The position numbers and the translations under genes were made by a program. This document shows positions 13,135-24,924 of a DNA stretch of 64,000 nt, piece after piece (the stretch's first letter is position 1; the number at the start of each line of letters is the position of its first letter). A model generated the notes under the pieces. It searched no databases, was not told the origin of the DNA, and saw nothing but the letters and a program-made list of their open reading frames with translations. This DNA comes from Dicaeum eximium. Lineage: Eukaryota > Chordata > Aves > Passeriformes > Dicaeidae. The DNA lies in contig VWZP01010941.1 in NCBI GenBank assembly GCA_013396995.1, forward strand, positions 565,655 through 629,654, written 5' to 3'.

Positions 13135-13345
13135 TGGAAGAGAGGGAGGAGAGAAGAGAGAATAGAAACCCCAGGGAGAGTGCAGAGAAGGAAGGAAAGA
13201 AGAAAGAAAGGAAGGAAGGAGTGAGCTAGGGGAAATGATGGGAGGAAGAGAGAGGCTGGAAAAGGAAAGAGGATCTCCAAACACTAGAGACGAAAGACAA
13301 AGAGGCAGAAAATAGAATAAACAGAGGGGGAGATAGTGGGGAGAT
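13135..13345. repeat. GA-rich (polypurine) low-complexity tract
   Basis: Around 200 bases composed almost entirely of A and G on the + strand, with GGAA, GAAA and GAGA units (for example ggaaggaaagaagaaagaaa). It is a polypurine/polypyrimidine tract with no coding or transposon signature. Such tracts are mutable and can form unusual structures. Confidence 0.8.
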
Positions 13346-13700
13346 TAAAGCAGTGTAGGCAGAAGTTATGTGAGAGCAAGGGTCTGACTCCCAGAGCAGG
13401 CAGCAGCCCTCCACTCCCCTCCCTGGTGAATTGAGCTGTCCATTGGAGGTGTGTGTTTCTGGAGATAAAGGTGACACTTAAGTTTGGTGAAAGGAGCTGC
13501 TTTGGTCAGGAGTTTAGGAACTACTTCAAAGACTTGGCCTCTGGACACTTGGAGCAGCAGGGACCAGAGCTATCCAAGTAATTATTTCGTTTCAATGGGG
13601 CAGTTTACAGGAATGTTGAATCCAGGAAGATTTCCATAGCACAAAGCATCACAACTGAGTACAAATAAATAATGAACCTAAGAGATTTCATGGTAGAGTA

Positions 13701-13807
13701 AGTAATGTTTTTTTCCAGTTTCCAGTTACTCCAATCAGTGTTTTCTGGTACAAAAAGACCAATTTTCTACCAGAAAACAGTGACTGAAGTAACTGGGAAC
13801 ATTTACT
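13701..13807. repeat. 107-nt imperfect inverted repeat (hairpin)
   Basis: The left arm 13719-13750 pairs with the right arm 13768-13800: about 28 of 32 positions are complementary around a 17-nt loop (13751-13767). The inner 12 bases (gttttctggta side) pair perfectly. Outer bases also pair, agtaatgtt at 13701 with aacatttact ending at 13807. The size and shape suit either a palindromic MITE-type DNA transposon or a microRNA-precursor-like foldback. I recognise no family. Confidence 0.7.
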
Positions 13808-15504
13808 AGAGAGTATCAACATTATCCAAGCTTTTGCTGAGAAATTATTAAAAATATTAATATGTGGGGCTTTATCTTTTTTTTTCTTTTTTTCCCCTCC
13901 TCATCTCCTTCTGACAGTATTGTTTTATTCCTGTTCTACATTTATGCCCGATTTGGTCCAATCATTTGGTCTAAAACATGGGATCTGCTGAGCTGGACGG
14001 AAACCAGGTGCTCTCTGGGTAAAATATTTTTCCTTTGTGAAGTTTTGCTTCCCTGCCCACAGCAAAAAAATCAAACCACGAGTGATGACAGGCTTGTGCC
14101 AGGCCCTTTGCCTGCCAGCCATCAGACCAAGAGCTAGTTCAGGTTTTTCAGGAACAGTTGTGTTCCCTGGGGTTGTTCAGACTGTGATAGGCACTTCTAC
14201 CCCTGCTCCAGTCTCTGATGTCCATCTTTTAAAGGCACATTTGAAAAATAATTGTTAAAACCCGTTGTTGCCTCAGCTTAGGGCAGGGATCTTTGTTGTT
14301 CCTGATATTGAGTTTCACAAAGACATTTAGCTGGTTTAATAGGAATCTTAAAAAAGGGTGGGGATTATGCCTGCCAATGTAATGTACAGTATGAGGAAAG
14401 GAAACAGTGTGGTGTAATGGATGGTTTTGGGCTTCTAGAATGATGTAATAATAAAACAAAAGAAATGTCAAAGTGGTAAAGTGAAAAGAAATACACTTTT
14501 TTTATTTGGGAATATGTTATTAAACAACAAAAAAGTCCGAGCACTAAACTTTTTGTCCCAACTTAGGTCAAAAATCATATTTTTTGAAACCTCAGAATTT
14601 CCCAAGGGACACAAATTCCTCTGTTATTATTTTTGGCCAGCTGTCTTCCATATGACTGCCTGTGAAAAGTATTTTATCTCAAGTTAAAATCTCACACATA
14701 AAAATGTCTCTCTACCTTCCAGCAGGTGTGCTTGTCCTATGGGATGATTTGCTTTATCAGCAATGTGTTCCTCCAGGAGAAATGCTTAATTTTAGATGTT
14801 TTTTCCATTTACACTTAGAGTTCAAGACACTTGAGGAGCAGCTCAGTATTGGGTGGCCTGTGCAGGCGTCAGAACCCTTCCTTTATACACTGCAACCCTA
14901 TTAGCTAAAATACTGGCAAAGAGATTTTGGTGAAGTGGTTTTTGGTTTTTTTTTCATTGCATTAAAAATGTTTAAAATGTTTAAAAATTTCCCATTGACT
15001 GCTGTTGATGCCATCACTTTGAAATACAGCTTTCCCATGACGGCATAGCTGTAAAACACATTCAACTTTAAAATTTTTTTTCCTTTTTTTCTTTTTCCTT
15101 TTTTAATAGTTAGCAGTGCAGTTTTGCTATAGCTATTAAAATATAAAGAATAAACTGCACCCAATTGCACAATATTTTTTAGCAGGGTTAAGCCTGAATT
15201 TCTTTGTGGATGGCATTGGAATATCAAGATTAAATATACAGTGCGAGCACAAGGGTTTTACGACGTACAGTAATGTAGAAAAGCTTGTATTTCTTTAGCA
15301 AATTGACATCACTGTTTGCCTTCTTTCTTTGTGCTTCTTGGGTCTGATTTTTAGGAGCAGGAGTTGGAAAAGGCATGGTAGATGATTCAGTGCAGCTCCC
15401 TTGGACTGAAATCACGCTGGCACCAGTGGGACGTTTTACAGCGCTGTAAGTGGCTGGGTTCATGGTTCCCACTGCTCCTCTCCGAAGGTGATCCCACAGT
15501 TTAA

Positions 15505-15580
15505 TGCATCATAGCCTCAGGACATTTCTCCTGATGTTCAGCCCGTGTTTTCCTTTGGTCAAATATCTTGGGGAAGTCCT
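15505..15580 (-). repeat. Possible CR1 LINE fragment, minus strand (tentative)
   Basis: The text ggacatttctcctgatgttc followed by agcccgtgttttcc resembles the antisense of the CR1 3' region (gacatttcctaatgtccaac, ctaaacctccc). It is short and diverged, so this is a weak call. Confidence 0.3.
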
Positions 15581-16440
15581 TTGCTGATGGGTCATTTTAT
15601 TTTGTGTTTTGGTGCTGATGCCTTCCTGACACATGTAGTTTTTCTGCTCATGCCACGTACAAAGTGGGAGTGAGGGGCAAAATCTGGATTCACTGGGACC
15701 CACACAAAGGGGAAGAGCACTGATCTACAACCCAAGCAACACAGTTGTTTATGTTTGCTTTGCATTTCACTGCATCCTCTTGCACTCGTGATTAAAGTGG
15801 GATTTTTTGGAGACATGACCAGCCAGTCTGACTAGCTTTGTGTGCTCAGTCAAGATAAGGTCCAGCAGGGACCATTCTGGCCATTCTAGCAAAGCACAGA
15901 CTGGAGAAATAAAATGCTCACATGCATCAAACCCCAGAAGTTTGCTCAAATCCAAGAAGATCTCCTATGGAGACATCCCATCCCGATGGGGAATGTCCAA
16001 GACTCCCTTGTCCTCTGTTAACACAGCCCAGTCAATAGCCACTTTCTGATGTCCTGCAATGTTTTTCTAATGCACTTTATTTCCTAGCCTGCCAAAGGCT
16101 GTCCCTCTCACCTCTGTTTTAACTGGAAAAGGATTTCCACCCCACGGCCCTGATTCTGGCTGAATTAATGGTTTTTGAACTGAATCAGCACATTTGAAGT
16201 TAAAACAGATCCCCACTGAGTCTGTACATTTTTATTACTGTGCAAGGAGTGCTTAGGAAAATAAAAGGAACGAGAAAGCCCTGAGAGTGGACCACCCTGT
16301 TGAGGGGGGAAATGTAGAAATCAAGCACGTTTATATGAGTGATATTTATAGGGTCAAATGACATATATTGTATGAGGCCTTGGAGCCCAGCTGAGGAATA
16401 CCACATACCAGTCTGGGCACTTATGCTCAAGAAAATTTAA

Positions 16441-16830
16441 TTGAAACTGAAGCAGGTGCAGAAGAGGTCTACTAAGATGGAGTGGTAAATGGAAAGATAA
16501 GATGCTAAGGAGACACAAGAAAAAATGGCTTGTTTAGGCCACCAAAGCAAAGATGGCAAAAGTGGTTGGGATCTGAGAGCTGCCTATGAATACACCAGGA
16601 GAGAGAAAGAAACCAACAAGTTAACTCAAAGGATCATTTTTCCAGAATAAATTAGAGTAAACTAGCTACAAATACATTTTATCTGGGAATTAGAGGTTTC
16701 TCCATCTATCAGGTAGAGAAAAGCTGAAGAAGCCTTCTAGTTGGGTTAGCATGGGCAAGTAAAAAGACATATTTGAAGATTGAGGTTGATAAATTGGGAT
16801 GTTGGAGAGGAAATTATATTACAAGGTGGA
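16441..16830 (+). repeat. Old CR1 LINE 3' fragment, plus strand
   Basis: Several phrases fall in the CR1 order: gaagcaggtgcagaagaggt and ctactaagatgg (the region before the end of the reverse-transcriptase frame), then gcttgtttaggccacc, then atgaatacaccaggagag, then a segment matching gggaattagaggtttctcca, and finally ttgaggttgataaattggga. This is the layout of an old CR1 3' region in sense orientation. Many indels break all frames, so the copy is ancient and inactive. Confidence 0.65.
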
Positions 16831-17079
16831 GAAGAATGGCTCAGTATCCCTTTGACTTCTTTCCTGACCAATACTCCTATCTGTGGATTGCTTTTATCAT
16901 CTGAAATACCCTTTTGCCTTTTCTTTGCTAAGGACATCAGCACCTTTAAAATCCCCTGTCATTGTCATCCAGGAGCCCTGTGCTGCATCTGCAAAGCTCT
17001 GAGCCCCACAGAACTGCTGTTGCTCCCAAATTCATCAAGGGGGTCACTGTCAAACAATGAGACACACTTGCTCCCACGG

Positions 17080-17195
17080 GGTTTGAATGAGCTGCTTTCT
17101 TTCAAAACACCCTTTAATTGACAGCTAGAAATAGCTTTCCATGATGACAGGCTGTCATTAATATCATTCACCAGAATGATACCCCAGTGATAGTC
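17080..17195. promoter_or_regulatory. Candidate conserved noncoding element (weak)
   Basis: This is a compact AT-rich segment with dense homeodomain/TALE-type cores (tttaattgacag, ctgtcattaat, gacaggctgtcatt) in the intergenic region. Nothing else explains it. The call rests only on composition and motif clustering; conservation was not tested. Confidence 0.25.
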
Positions 17196-19875
17196 TCTGT
17201 GTTTAGAGGGAAAGGGAGAGAGAAATCCTCTGCAAACAAATGTTTCAGCAGAATACATGAACTGAGCTGTGGTTTCAAGAATGACAACGTGAATATAAAA
17301 ATGTACATTGTGAATATTAGTATTCCCTTAAATATGTACTCACGTTGGTTAATGAGTCCCACCGGTGGCGTTAGTAACTGAAGGATTTGGGTTGGCACGT
17401 TATTAACTTGTTAAGTAGAAAACAGTGATACAAAACTACTTGTCATGTGTATTATAAGACATTTAAAAGTTTCACTCAGCATAAGCAGCTGAACAGTATT
17501 AATGGAGTTGCCTTTAAAATGATCTGATGTTTCTCTGTGCCATAACAATGTAAAATCCTATTGCTTTTGAAGGAGCTGTGCTCCATGAACCCCTGGGAGG
17601 GAGGCACTGCAAGAAGGGCTGGGGAATGTCTCTCCTTCTCTGTGCTGACCCAGGAGCAGGCAGAGACCTGATAGTTGATCTTGGGTTAGGATAAGCTCAG
17701 CCCTGTCTCCACACAGAGGATCCCTTGCAGCTGCCACATGGGGTCAGAGGGGTTTATTCTGTATTTTCTGCCTTACCCTGCTCCACTGGTTTGCTACTTT
17801 CTAATCAAGCTCTGTCCATCCATCAGCTCAGGGGTGGCTTAACATCTGTGCTGAATGAAATGATGCTTTGTTAAAAAACTGTTGGGGTTTTAAAACAAAT
17901 AAAACTTCAGGTAACTGTAGACCAGGTTGCTGCATCTGCTGGCAGTAGCAGAGGGAACCAGCCATAGGAGAGAAGGTCAGAGCTGGAATCTGAGCTGATT
18001 TCCACCCAAGGTTTGAAGATAGTCTTTCATGTAAATTAGGACAGAGCAGGCATTGCCCCAGCATGGACCCTATTTCCTATGGGCTTCTTCTAGACATCTC
18101 TGAAGTAGGACAAGCAATTAAGACACCAGAGTGACTGCTGAAACACGCTCACTTGCTCTTGGGTAGAGCTGGTCCTGAGGCAATGAGGTCACAGGACTGA
18201 CATGGGCTGTGCTACCTGGAATAAATGAGGTGGCCCTAATGAGCAACTATCAGCCCTTTTGACCACTGTTCCCCACCTGCATGACCCAGTTTGTCAGCAT
18301 TCCTTGCCTAGGGCCCCATGGCAATTGACTGCCTTTACTGGCAGAGTCCCTTGGGGAGAGGAGCTGTTCCCAGTGAGGATGCTACAGGGGCCATGTGCAT
18401 TGAAGGGCACACCACAGGATATCTATTGATCACCCTCATTTATTTTTCCAGCAGCCTGGAGTGAGCCAGATTAATCTGTAGGTGGCATTTTCAGTGGCCT
18501 GCAGTGTTCATTTGAGGCATGCATGCCCAGATAAGACAGGCTCAGACATGAACAATACAGAAACAGTGGCAATATTTCATAAAACATGGCTCTCTTTGAA
18601 CTGGTTTGGGTGCTGATAGTTGTGCCAGAAAAAAGGCGCTCTGAAAGTGCAGTTGCTGAAGGGGCTCTCATTGCTGTCCTGCAGTCTTTGGTGGACAACT
18701 TGTACAGGTGTCAGAAGGGTCACAGAGGTTGGCAGAAGCCAAGGTGTGGGTCCTGGTTACTGCAGATAAATCAGCTGGGAAAAGGGGTTTTCCCCCAAAA
18801 AACTGGGCAGGAGGAAATCTGCCCACTGTACTGCCTGGGAAACAGCGTGAGGCTTGGCGTAAGAAAAAAAGGATATGCACACATCTATGAGTCATTCATT
18901 GTTTGTCTAGACCAAGGAATTATTTTTTACTGCAAGATGCAGAGGTCAGCAGAGGAAAGGCCTCTTCTCTTTTGTTCTCTTAGAAACACAGGCAGGCTGT
19001 GAGCCCTAAATTTCAAGCTTTGGGGCTGCAGTGTAATTTCAGCCAGTTTCCATCCCTGCTAAGAGAGGGCCAGGGACAGATTGCTCAAGGAACACCACAG
19101 TGCAAAGGCCTTCAATTCACTCTCCTGGGCTCCTGGCAAACCATACATCAGTCACCAGAGACTTGACGAATCACAGCAACATAGCTAAGCTTAGAAGTAA
19201 AATTTCACATTATCCTTGCTTATGTGGGTGGGAAGCTGAGAGATGCCAAATCTAAGAGGGCTTAACGGAACTCTTACTATTATTAAACGGTTTGCTGTTG
19301 GTATTTTTATAGTTCTGACATGATACGTTCATGGTTCAGGTCTCTCAAGTTCAAGGCTGCACACAAACAGACGAAAGGATAAATCCAGCCTGAAGAGCCA
19401 GCAACTCAGTTAAAGGCAGGAGAACCAGGCAGATTCAGTCAGGCAGCCAGCCCACCTTGTGTGGAGCATCAGTCAGTGATCTCTGCACTGTGGTGCTTAC
19501 CTTTGTCAGGTATTTTAAGACATGGAGCCAGACAAAGGCTTAAGGAATGATTTGAAGAGGAGAGCAAGATGAGAGGTAGGATTGCTCCTGCCTGCAGGCA
19601 AAGGATGGGTAAGGCAGCTTCTATAATCCCTCACAGTCCTGGTTGCATGAGTCAGTGCTCAGAGTTTGCTCACCACACATATGAGGAGTATCAGGGGTGT
19701 GCAAAGGAGCTGCTGGCTGGAAGTGTGGAGGTGTGAGTTAATGTGAGAAGCGGGGAAGGAAGCAGCGCAGGGAATGGCCCCTGTGACAAGCTAGAACACT
19801 TGTCATTGCAGCTGAGGTTCCAAGAGTTATGGATGCATCAGTAGGCTAAAGATTAGGAATCACTGCAGGTAAGTT

Positions 19876-20068
19876 CAGAGAATCACAGAATTGTTAGGGT
19901 TGGAAGGGATCTCTGGAGGTCACCCAGTCCAATCCCCTTGCCAAGGCAGGGTCACCAGAGCAGGTGACAGAGGAACGCTTCCAGGTGGGTCTTGAATGTT
20001 TCCAGAGAAGGACAACCTGTGACGTCCCTGGGCAGCCTGTTCCAGTGTTCCTTGTCACGGTTGTCACC
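19876..20068 (-). repeat. CR1 LINE 3' fragment, minus strand
   Basis: The + strand reads cagagaatcacagaattgtt, then gggttggaagggatc, then gtcacccagtccaatcccct, and ends in gggcagcctgttccagtg. This is the classic antisense 3' end of an avian CR1, so the element points left, with its (ATTCTGTG) tail at 19876-19890. The low divergence from the usual pattern makes it one of the youngest repeats here. It lies about 300 bases upstream of the ERI3 promoter island. Confidence 0.92.
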
Positions 20069-20481
20069 GGCTGCTGCTCCCCGTGCAGCTGGCAGGGATG
20101 GGGCTCAGAGCCCTGCAGAGTGTGACAGCCAGAGAGATTTGGCATGTCCTGGCTCAGGGTGCCAGCCATGTGAGAGGGGAGGAGGTGCCACAGCTCAGGG
20201 GCGTCAAGCAACGACCAGGCACGGCTCAGACACGGGTTTGGGCTGGGAGCGATGAGTGAACACAGAGGCGTGGAGCCACCAGCAGCTGGGGGAGGTGTCC
20301 TGGCGACACGGTGGGATGGCCCTTGAGGACACAAGGCGGGTAAGTGCTGGCCCCGGGGCAGACGAGGGGTCGGGTCGGCGGGGAGGGGATGAGATTCCGC
20401 CGGGCATGGGGGATGGGAACCGGCGCTCGGGGACCGGCGCGGCGTCGAGGCGCGGCCACGCGGCGGGGCCGGCCGGAGAGA

Positions 20482-20500
20482 ACTACGGCCCCCAGCGTGC
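20482..20500. promoter_or_regulatory. ZNF143/STAF-type promoter element
   Basis: ACTACGGCCCCCAGCGTGC matches the well-known promoter motif ACTACAnnTCCCAGnATGC at the ACTAC half and at CCCAG-n-nTGC, with exact spacing. In vertebrates this motif is bound by ZNF143 and usually lies within about 100 bases of a CpG-island transcription start. Binding is inferred from sequence only. Confidence 0.55.
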
Positions 20501-20521
20501 CCCGCGGGGCGGCGCGCGGCA

Positions 20522-20533
20522 CGCGCCTGCGCG
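20522..20533. promoter_or_regulatory. NRF1-like site
   Basis: CGCGCCTGCGCG carries the two GCGC half sites of the NRF1 consensus (YGCGCAYGCGCR) with one central mismatch. It sits 22 bases after the ZNF143-type element, in a promoter-like cluster. Confidence 0.4.
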
Positions 20534-20576
20534 AGAGGGCGCGGCCGGTCGGAAGCCCCGCCCCCGGCGGCGGCGG

Positions 20577-20610
20577 NNNNNNNNNNNNNNNNNNNNNNNN
20601 NNNNNNNNNN
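20577..20610. other. Assembly gap (34 N)
   Basis: The run of N follows cggcggcgg in the middle of the CpG island. The length may be a placeholder. Extremely GC-rich first exons of bird genes are often missing from assemblies, and the ERI3 first coding exon may lie wholly or partly here. Confidence 0.95.
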
Positions 20611-23334
20611 TGGGGCTGCGGGCCGGGGCGGGGGTGCCGGTGAGGAGCGGGGTCGGCCCCGGCCCCAGGGGAGGGCGCGGGGTGGCGGCGCCTCGGCCGC
20701 TTGACGCCCGGCTTGGCGGGCCCTCCGCGCCCCGGTGCGGCCCTGCGGGGACGGCCTGAGCGTGGCTGTGGCAGCGGTGCCCCCGATCCCCGCTGCACCG
20801 GGATCAGCTGCTTGCAGGGCTTGAGGAAGGGAAAACAGCCCGTGTGCCCAGGGGGTGGGCACGGGCCGAGCTGGAGGCAGCAGCAGCAGCAAGGAATTTT
20901 TTATGTTTTGGGATGTGGAGGTAATGAGGGAGTAGGAGGTTTGTTTTGTTTTGGTTTTTTTCCTATATTTTTTACTCTGTGAGATTGAACTGCTCACCTG
21001 TCTCAGATCTGGAGAGTGAAGTAAACTTGAGAAAGCTTAGGAGTACAGTCTGTTTACTTGTTTCCTGAGTGGCAGTAGAAATTTCTTCTCCTTTTCTTTT
21101 CCTGCTGCTATGCTGTTACAGGTGTTTCTTCCAAACTGAGTTGTATGAAGAGATGTCATTTACCGCTTATGTTCTGTCTTTTACAAGTCCTATGTCTGGT
21201 GGATTTACGTGGTCATTGCTGGCCTGTTTGCTAATAAGTGTGACATTTGTTTTGCTACTTCTTATCTAGTTTCTTTATTGAGCTTCTGGTTCCAGAGATG
21301 GTGGATTGGCAGCCGCTGTTTAGTCTGAACTCTTGATATTCTTTCAGCTGTGGTGCAAGGGGACCCGCAAGTTTTCTAATATGTTAGTGCTTGCACTGTG
21401 TCTCAGGAATGATGAGGTATACAGGAAGGTACATCTCCAAAGCACTTGTCCCATCAGGTGCTGCTAACAGCTGTTTGAGGATTTTACCTGATTTCTCTCT
21501 AATGGTAACTTGAGAATAGATTTTGTTCTGTAATATCTTTTTGCAACACTGTAGCATCTCATATCACTTGATATTAAAGTTGGCATTTGAACTTTTATCC
21601 AAGAATGAATTATTCTGAATATTTCAGTAGTGTGTTAAAAGTCTAGGTGGTTAGTCCCCACCGTGTAGGCTTGGGAAATTTGATTTCAGATTGTGTTTTT
21701 TATTTCAGATATTTTTGTTTCCATTTTGAAGCACTGAATTCTGCCCTTTGCAGCTGAGTTTTCACGTTAATTTACAGTGTGTACTAAATGCTTTATTTGT
21801 CTCAGAGTGACCCTGTGGCCCTTTTATGCATCTTGTTCATCTCAAACTTTGGGTTGCTCTACATGAATAGTGTGTTGGGTTTGGTTTGGGGTTTTTTGGT
21901 TTTTTTTTTTTTGTAAACATAGTATGTCTAGACAGATTTGAGCGGTACCAAAATCCAAAAGAAGAAAGTGATTAAAGCCTTTTAAAAATGCCTATGTTCC
22001 TGATGCTAAATAAAGAAGACCTTGGATTGGATAAACACTGATGGGACCTAAAGTTTCTGTTCTGCACTTGAGAGAGACTTCAGTTGCTTTCTTTAGGGGG
22101 CTTGATTACAGCTGGTTTGGTGCTTATCTTGTTTTGATTTTGTTAACTTTGGTAGCCTTGATTTGATTCTTTTTTTAACCCCCTGAAATTTTGGAAATAG
22201 AGTTCTGGAAGATACTTAAATGTGTGAAGTATTTGCATTTTACCCTGTCTCTGTCAGTCCTGTGGCCACCTGGAGGGGAGGGCCCCAAGGCTGTAGAGTT
22301 CAGGTGTGGTGACATCCAGGCAAATGGAGCAGGACTGCCCACTGCCTGGGCTTACAGGAGAGCATGGAAGGCTGTAAGCAGCTGTGGTTTTGTCACAAGT
22401 CCCTCTTGGATCTGAAGCAGGTATTTTTGCTAGAAGTGGTCCTGCTGAGACTCCTGGTGTTTCACTGTAGTAGTGATGAGCTAACATACCAGTATGGTGC
22501 CATGGCAAGCAGGGGAGTAAGGGAAGAACTGGACAAGTTGAGGCTGTCAAGACATAACTTAGAGCAGAGGTGCTGGCTGTGCTAGGGACCATTTGGACCA
22601 TTTCCCTTCCCCAAGAGAAGTGCTCTCAGCTGGCCTGAGGCCAGCTGAAAAGTTATGTTCTCCCTAGAAGTGTTGTGAGGGTAAATACACTTTTCTTCCA
22701 ATCAAAAAAACTTTTTTTTTTTTTTTTTTAATTTCAGCTGTGTTTGTTACAATCATTATTTTTTTAATTTGGTTGAATATTAGGGTGAACATCTTCCCTG
22801 GCAGATTTTCTGGGCTGAGACTGGGTTGTGTAGCAGCCATGCCCCACTGTAGCTGCTACCCTGCTTGGAGCCTTTGCCAGTGTACCAGGACAGAGCTTTG
22901 CCAGAGTATTGGCTTTCCTTTAACACTTTTGGAGCTCGTTTGTGAAGATCAAAAGTTACCAGTGTATTGAGCAATGCAAATCTTGTTTTCCTGAATCCAG
23001 GCTGAGATTCATTTGGCACTCTCAGGTGTTAACCTTCATTATTCAGATAACAAAGGTGTGCAGCTGTACAAATGGTTTGAACAACTGTGGCATTCATGTG
23101 TACAAAAATGAAGTAATTATGCGTGCCAGATTCCATTAAACAAAGGGTGGCCTACTATGTCTCCTTTACACTAAACTAGGCCAATATGCAATAGTAGCTT
23201 TTACTGACTAGATATGTAGTAGCTACAAATCTCTAGCTCCTGGCACTGGGAGCTGTGCTGAGGATTGAGAGCACTGAAGTGCCATAAATTTCAGAACTTA
23301 TCTCAACGATCGGGGCTGGGAAAGTTTGAATGAA

Positions 23335-23575
23335 AACCAAGACATGTTATTTTTTGACAGCGAATGGATTGACCATTGGAACAAACTGTCTGAAGATAGA
23401 GGGGAACCTCCAGTCTTCATGCTGCAATTCAAGGCCAGAAACTTTTCTGAAAGATGTTCAAGCCTTTGGGCTCAGCTAAGGAAAGGGAAACTTTAGGGCC
23501 GCCATTACATGAGGTTGAGACAGGGTGGTCTGATGGGCTTTGTGAATTCAAGTTTCATGTGTCTATGCTGCTAGA
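23335..23575 (+). repeat. Old CR1 LINE 3' fragment, plus strand
   Basis: The text gattgaccattggaacaaac, then caattcaaggccagaaactt, then ttctgaaagatgttcaagc, and finally agacagggtggtctgatggg follows the sense 3' end of CR1 (attaaccattggaacaactt, tctaaaagatatgctctag, ggtcagactagatgatcat). It is strongly diverged. Confidence 0.6.
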
Positions 23576-24924
23576 GCAAAGATAACTTCTCCATTCTCTG
23601 CAAAGTGCCATGTCATCCCAGGTGTCACTGTCCTGGTCTGAGTACATGGTTTGGTGAGTGGCTGAGCTGACAACAGCCCCAATGGCTCATCTCATTCCTG
23701 CTTCTGCCAGTGTGGGCTCATTCTCTTCTTTGAGCTTTGGTATTCCTCCAGCCTGGCCCTGAGCTAATTCATCTCACTAAACCAGCCGGAAACGATCTTG
23801 TTTTAATTGTGTTTTATTCTGGCTGTGTTAGTCCTTTTATAGGTTCCTGTGGTTGAATCGGCTCACAGAAGGGCCAGACAAGCTCAGGGATTGGTGTAAC
23901 ATAATCAGGAGGAGAGTAAGACTGAGAGGGAAGGACAGGCCTGCCTCCTTTTGGCCTCCCAGAACTGTTGGCTTGGTTAACCTCATTTTGTGTAGTTTCA
24001 CACTGGTGCGTTTTCTTACGGCTCCTATGCAGAGGCAGGAGTCTGGACTAGAGGATTTTTGGTCTGATCCTGTGCAATTGTTCTTTTCCTTAATAGCAAA
24101 TCTGTTCTTCCTCTTTGGCTTTTGCTGTATGTGTCCCTGTTATTGCTTCTTTGTTTTAATTTTTGTTCTTTCCTTTCTCTACATTTCTTCTAAGTGACCA
24201 GTCCTTTGCTGTGTGGAACTTCTTCAGACTCCAGCTTAGACCCGTTTGCTCATCTGCAGTTACTCTTGGAGAAGGTTTAAAAATACACAGCAAAGCCTGT
24301 CTTAGGAGACCAGTCAAGGAGCTGACGAAAGTGGGTTGCCTAGCAGAGGTGGCCTAATAAAATTGGAGTGGAATTGTACTGTGCATCTTTGGGACGGCTT
24401 CTGGGTGGTCTGTTCAGACAAATTTGTGTCCTGCTGGTGTGGAGTCTCATGTGGGTTTCGCTGTGTTGTCAAGTGAACTGAGATGTGTTTGTTTCCCAGC
24501 TTTGTAGGGTGCCATAGCTCCAGCAAGTGCTTCCCTAAGTAATCAGCGCCTTCGGCCTTGCACATTGTGATCTCACAAGCCATCACGTCTGTGATGTCAC
24601 AATGGAAGAGATTCTGGTGCTCTGACATGTGTGGTCATGCCTTGACAAATCAGCCAAGGAACCCAGCGGCAAGAATGAGCTCAAGAAATGGGAGAGACCT
24701 TCCTTAATCCAAGAGTGCCCTCCATCCTTTAGTCAGCCTTTTCCATGTTCACTTGTCTCTTCCGTAATGACCATACAGAGGGAAACCAGTGCCTGTATAG
24801 GGTGAATTATTTTTTTCAGTTGACCTACTAAGATGCATGTTTCTCCCAGATGAGCAGTTGCCCAACTCTTCTCCTGTACCCCTCATTCTTTTCTGTTGTT
24901 CCCCTCACTTGTATTGCTTCTAAT

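Larger units (their letters stand above)
1591..20379. other. Intergenic region between two divergent CpG islands
   Basis: About 18.8 kb without a supportable gene. Open frames here are short (at most about 150 codons), mutually overlapping, unlike any protein I recognise, and lack coherent splice structure. The region contains a CAT-type trinucleotide tract near 5.4 kb, MIR-like and CR1-like relics, a GA-rich tract near 13.2 kb, a hairpin at 13.7 kb, a young CR1 fragment at 19.9 kb, and several AT-rich stretches with homeodomain-type cores (for example 4600-4650, 11740-11860 and 17080-17190) that could be regulatory. Distal promoter or enhancer roles for either flanking gene are possible but not shown. 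Confidence 0.6.
20380..20770 (+). promoter_or_regulatory. CpG island, putative ERI3 promoter and first exon
   Basis: About 390 bases of very high GC and CpG content, interrupted by a 34-N gap. It contains an ACTAC...CCCAGCGTGC ZNF143-type element (20482-20500), an NRF1-like CGCGCCTGCGCG (20522-20533) and an Sp1-type gccccgcccc (20555-20564). All three are typical of TATA-less housekeeping promoters. It is the only such island between the divergent island at 1-1.6 kb and the first recognised ERI3 exon at 29.7 kb, so assignment to ERI3 is the simplest reading. A candidate donor ccg|gtgagg follows the gap. Confidence 0.65.

Noticed and set aside
19894..20997. 367-codon minus-strand open frame across the N gap
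   Set aside because: It includes a CR1 fragment at one end, translated N residues in the middle and CpG-island composition. The frame across a gap of unknown length is meaningless.
22627..22647. Perfect 9-bp stem (cagctggcc / ggccagctg) considered as a terminator or structured RNA
   Set aside because: Short stems of this size are common by chance in 64 kb, it lacks context, and intrinsic terminators are not relevant in an animal genome.
23853..24197. 114-codon frame with a hydrophobic Phe/Leu/Cys tail that looks like a membrane segment
   Set aside because: The hydrophobic part comes from a T-rich stretch. There are no splice sites, family similarity or neighbouring exons, so it is most likely chance.
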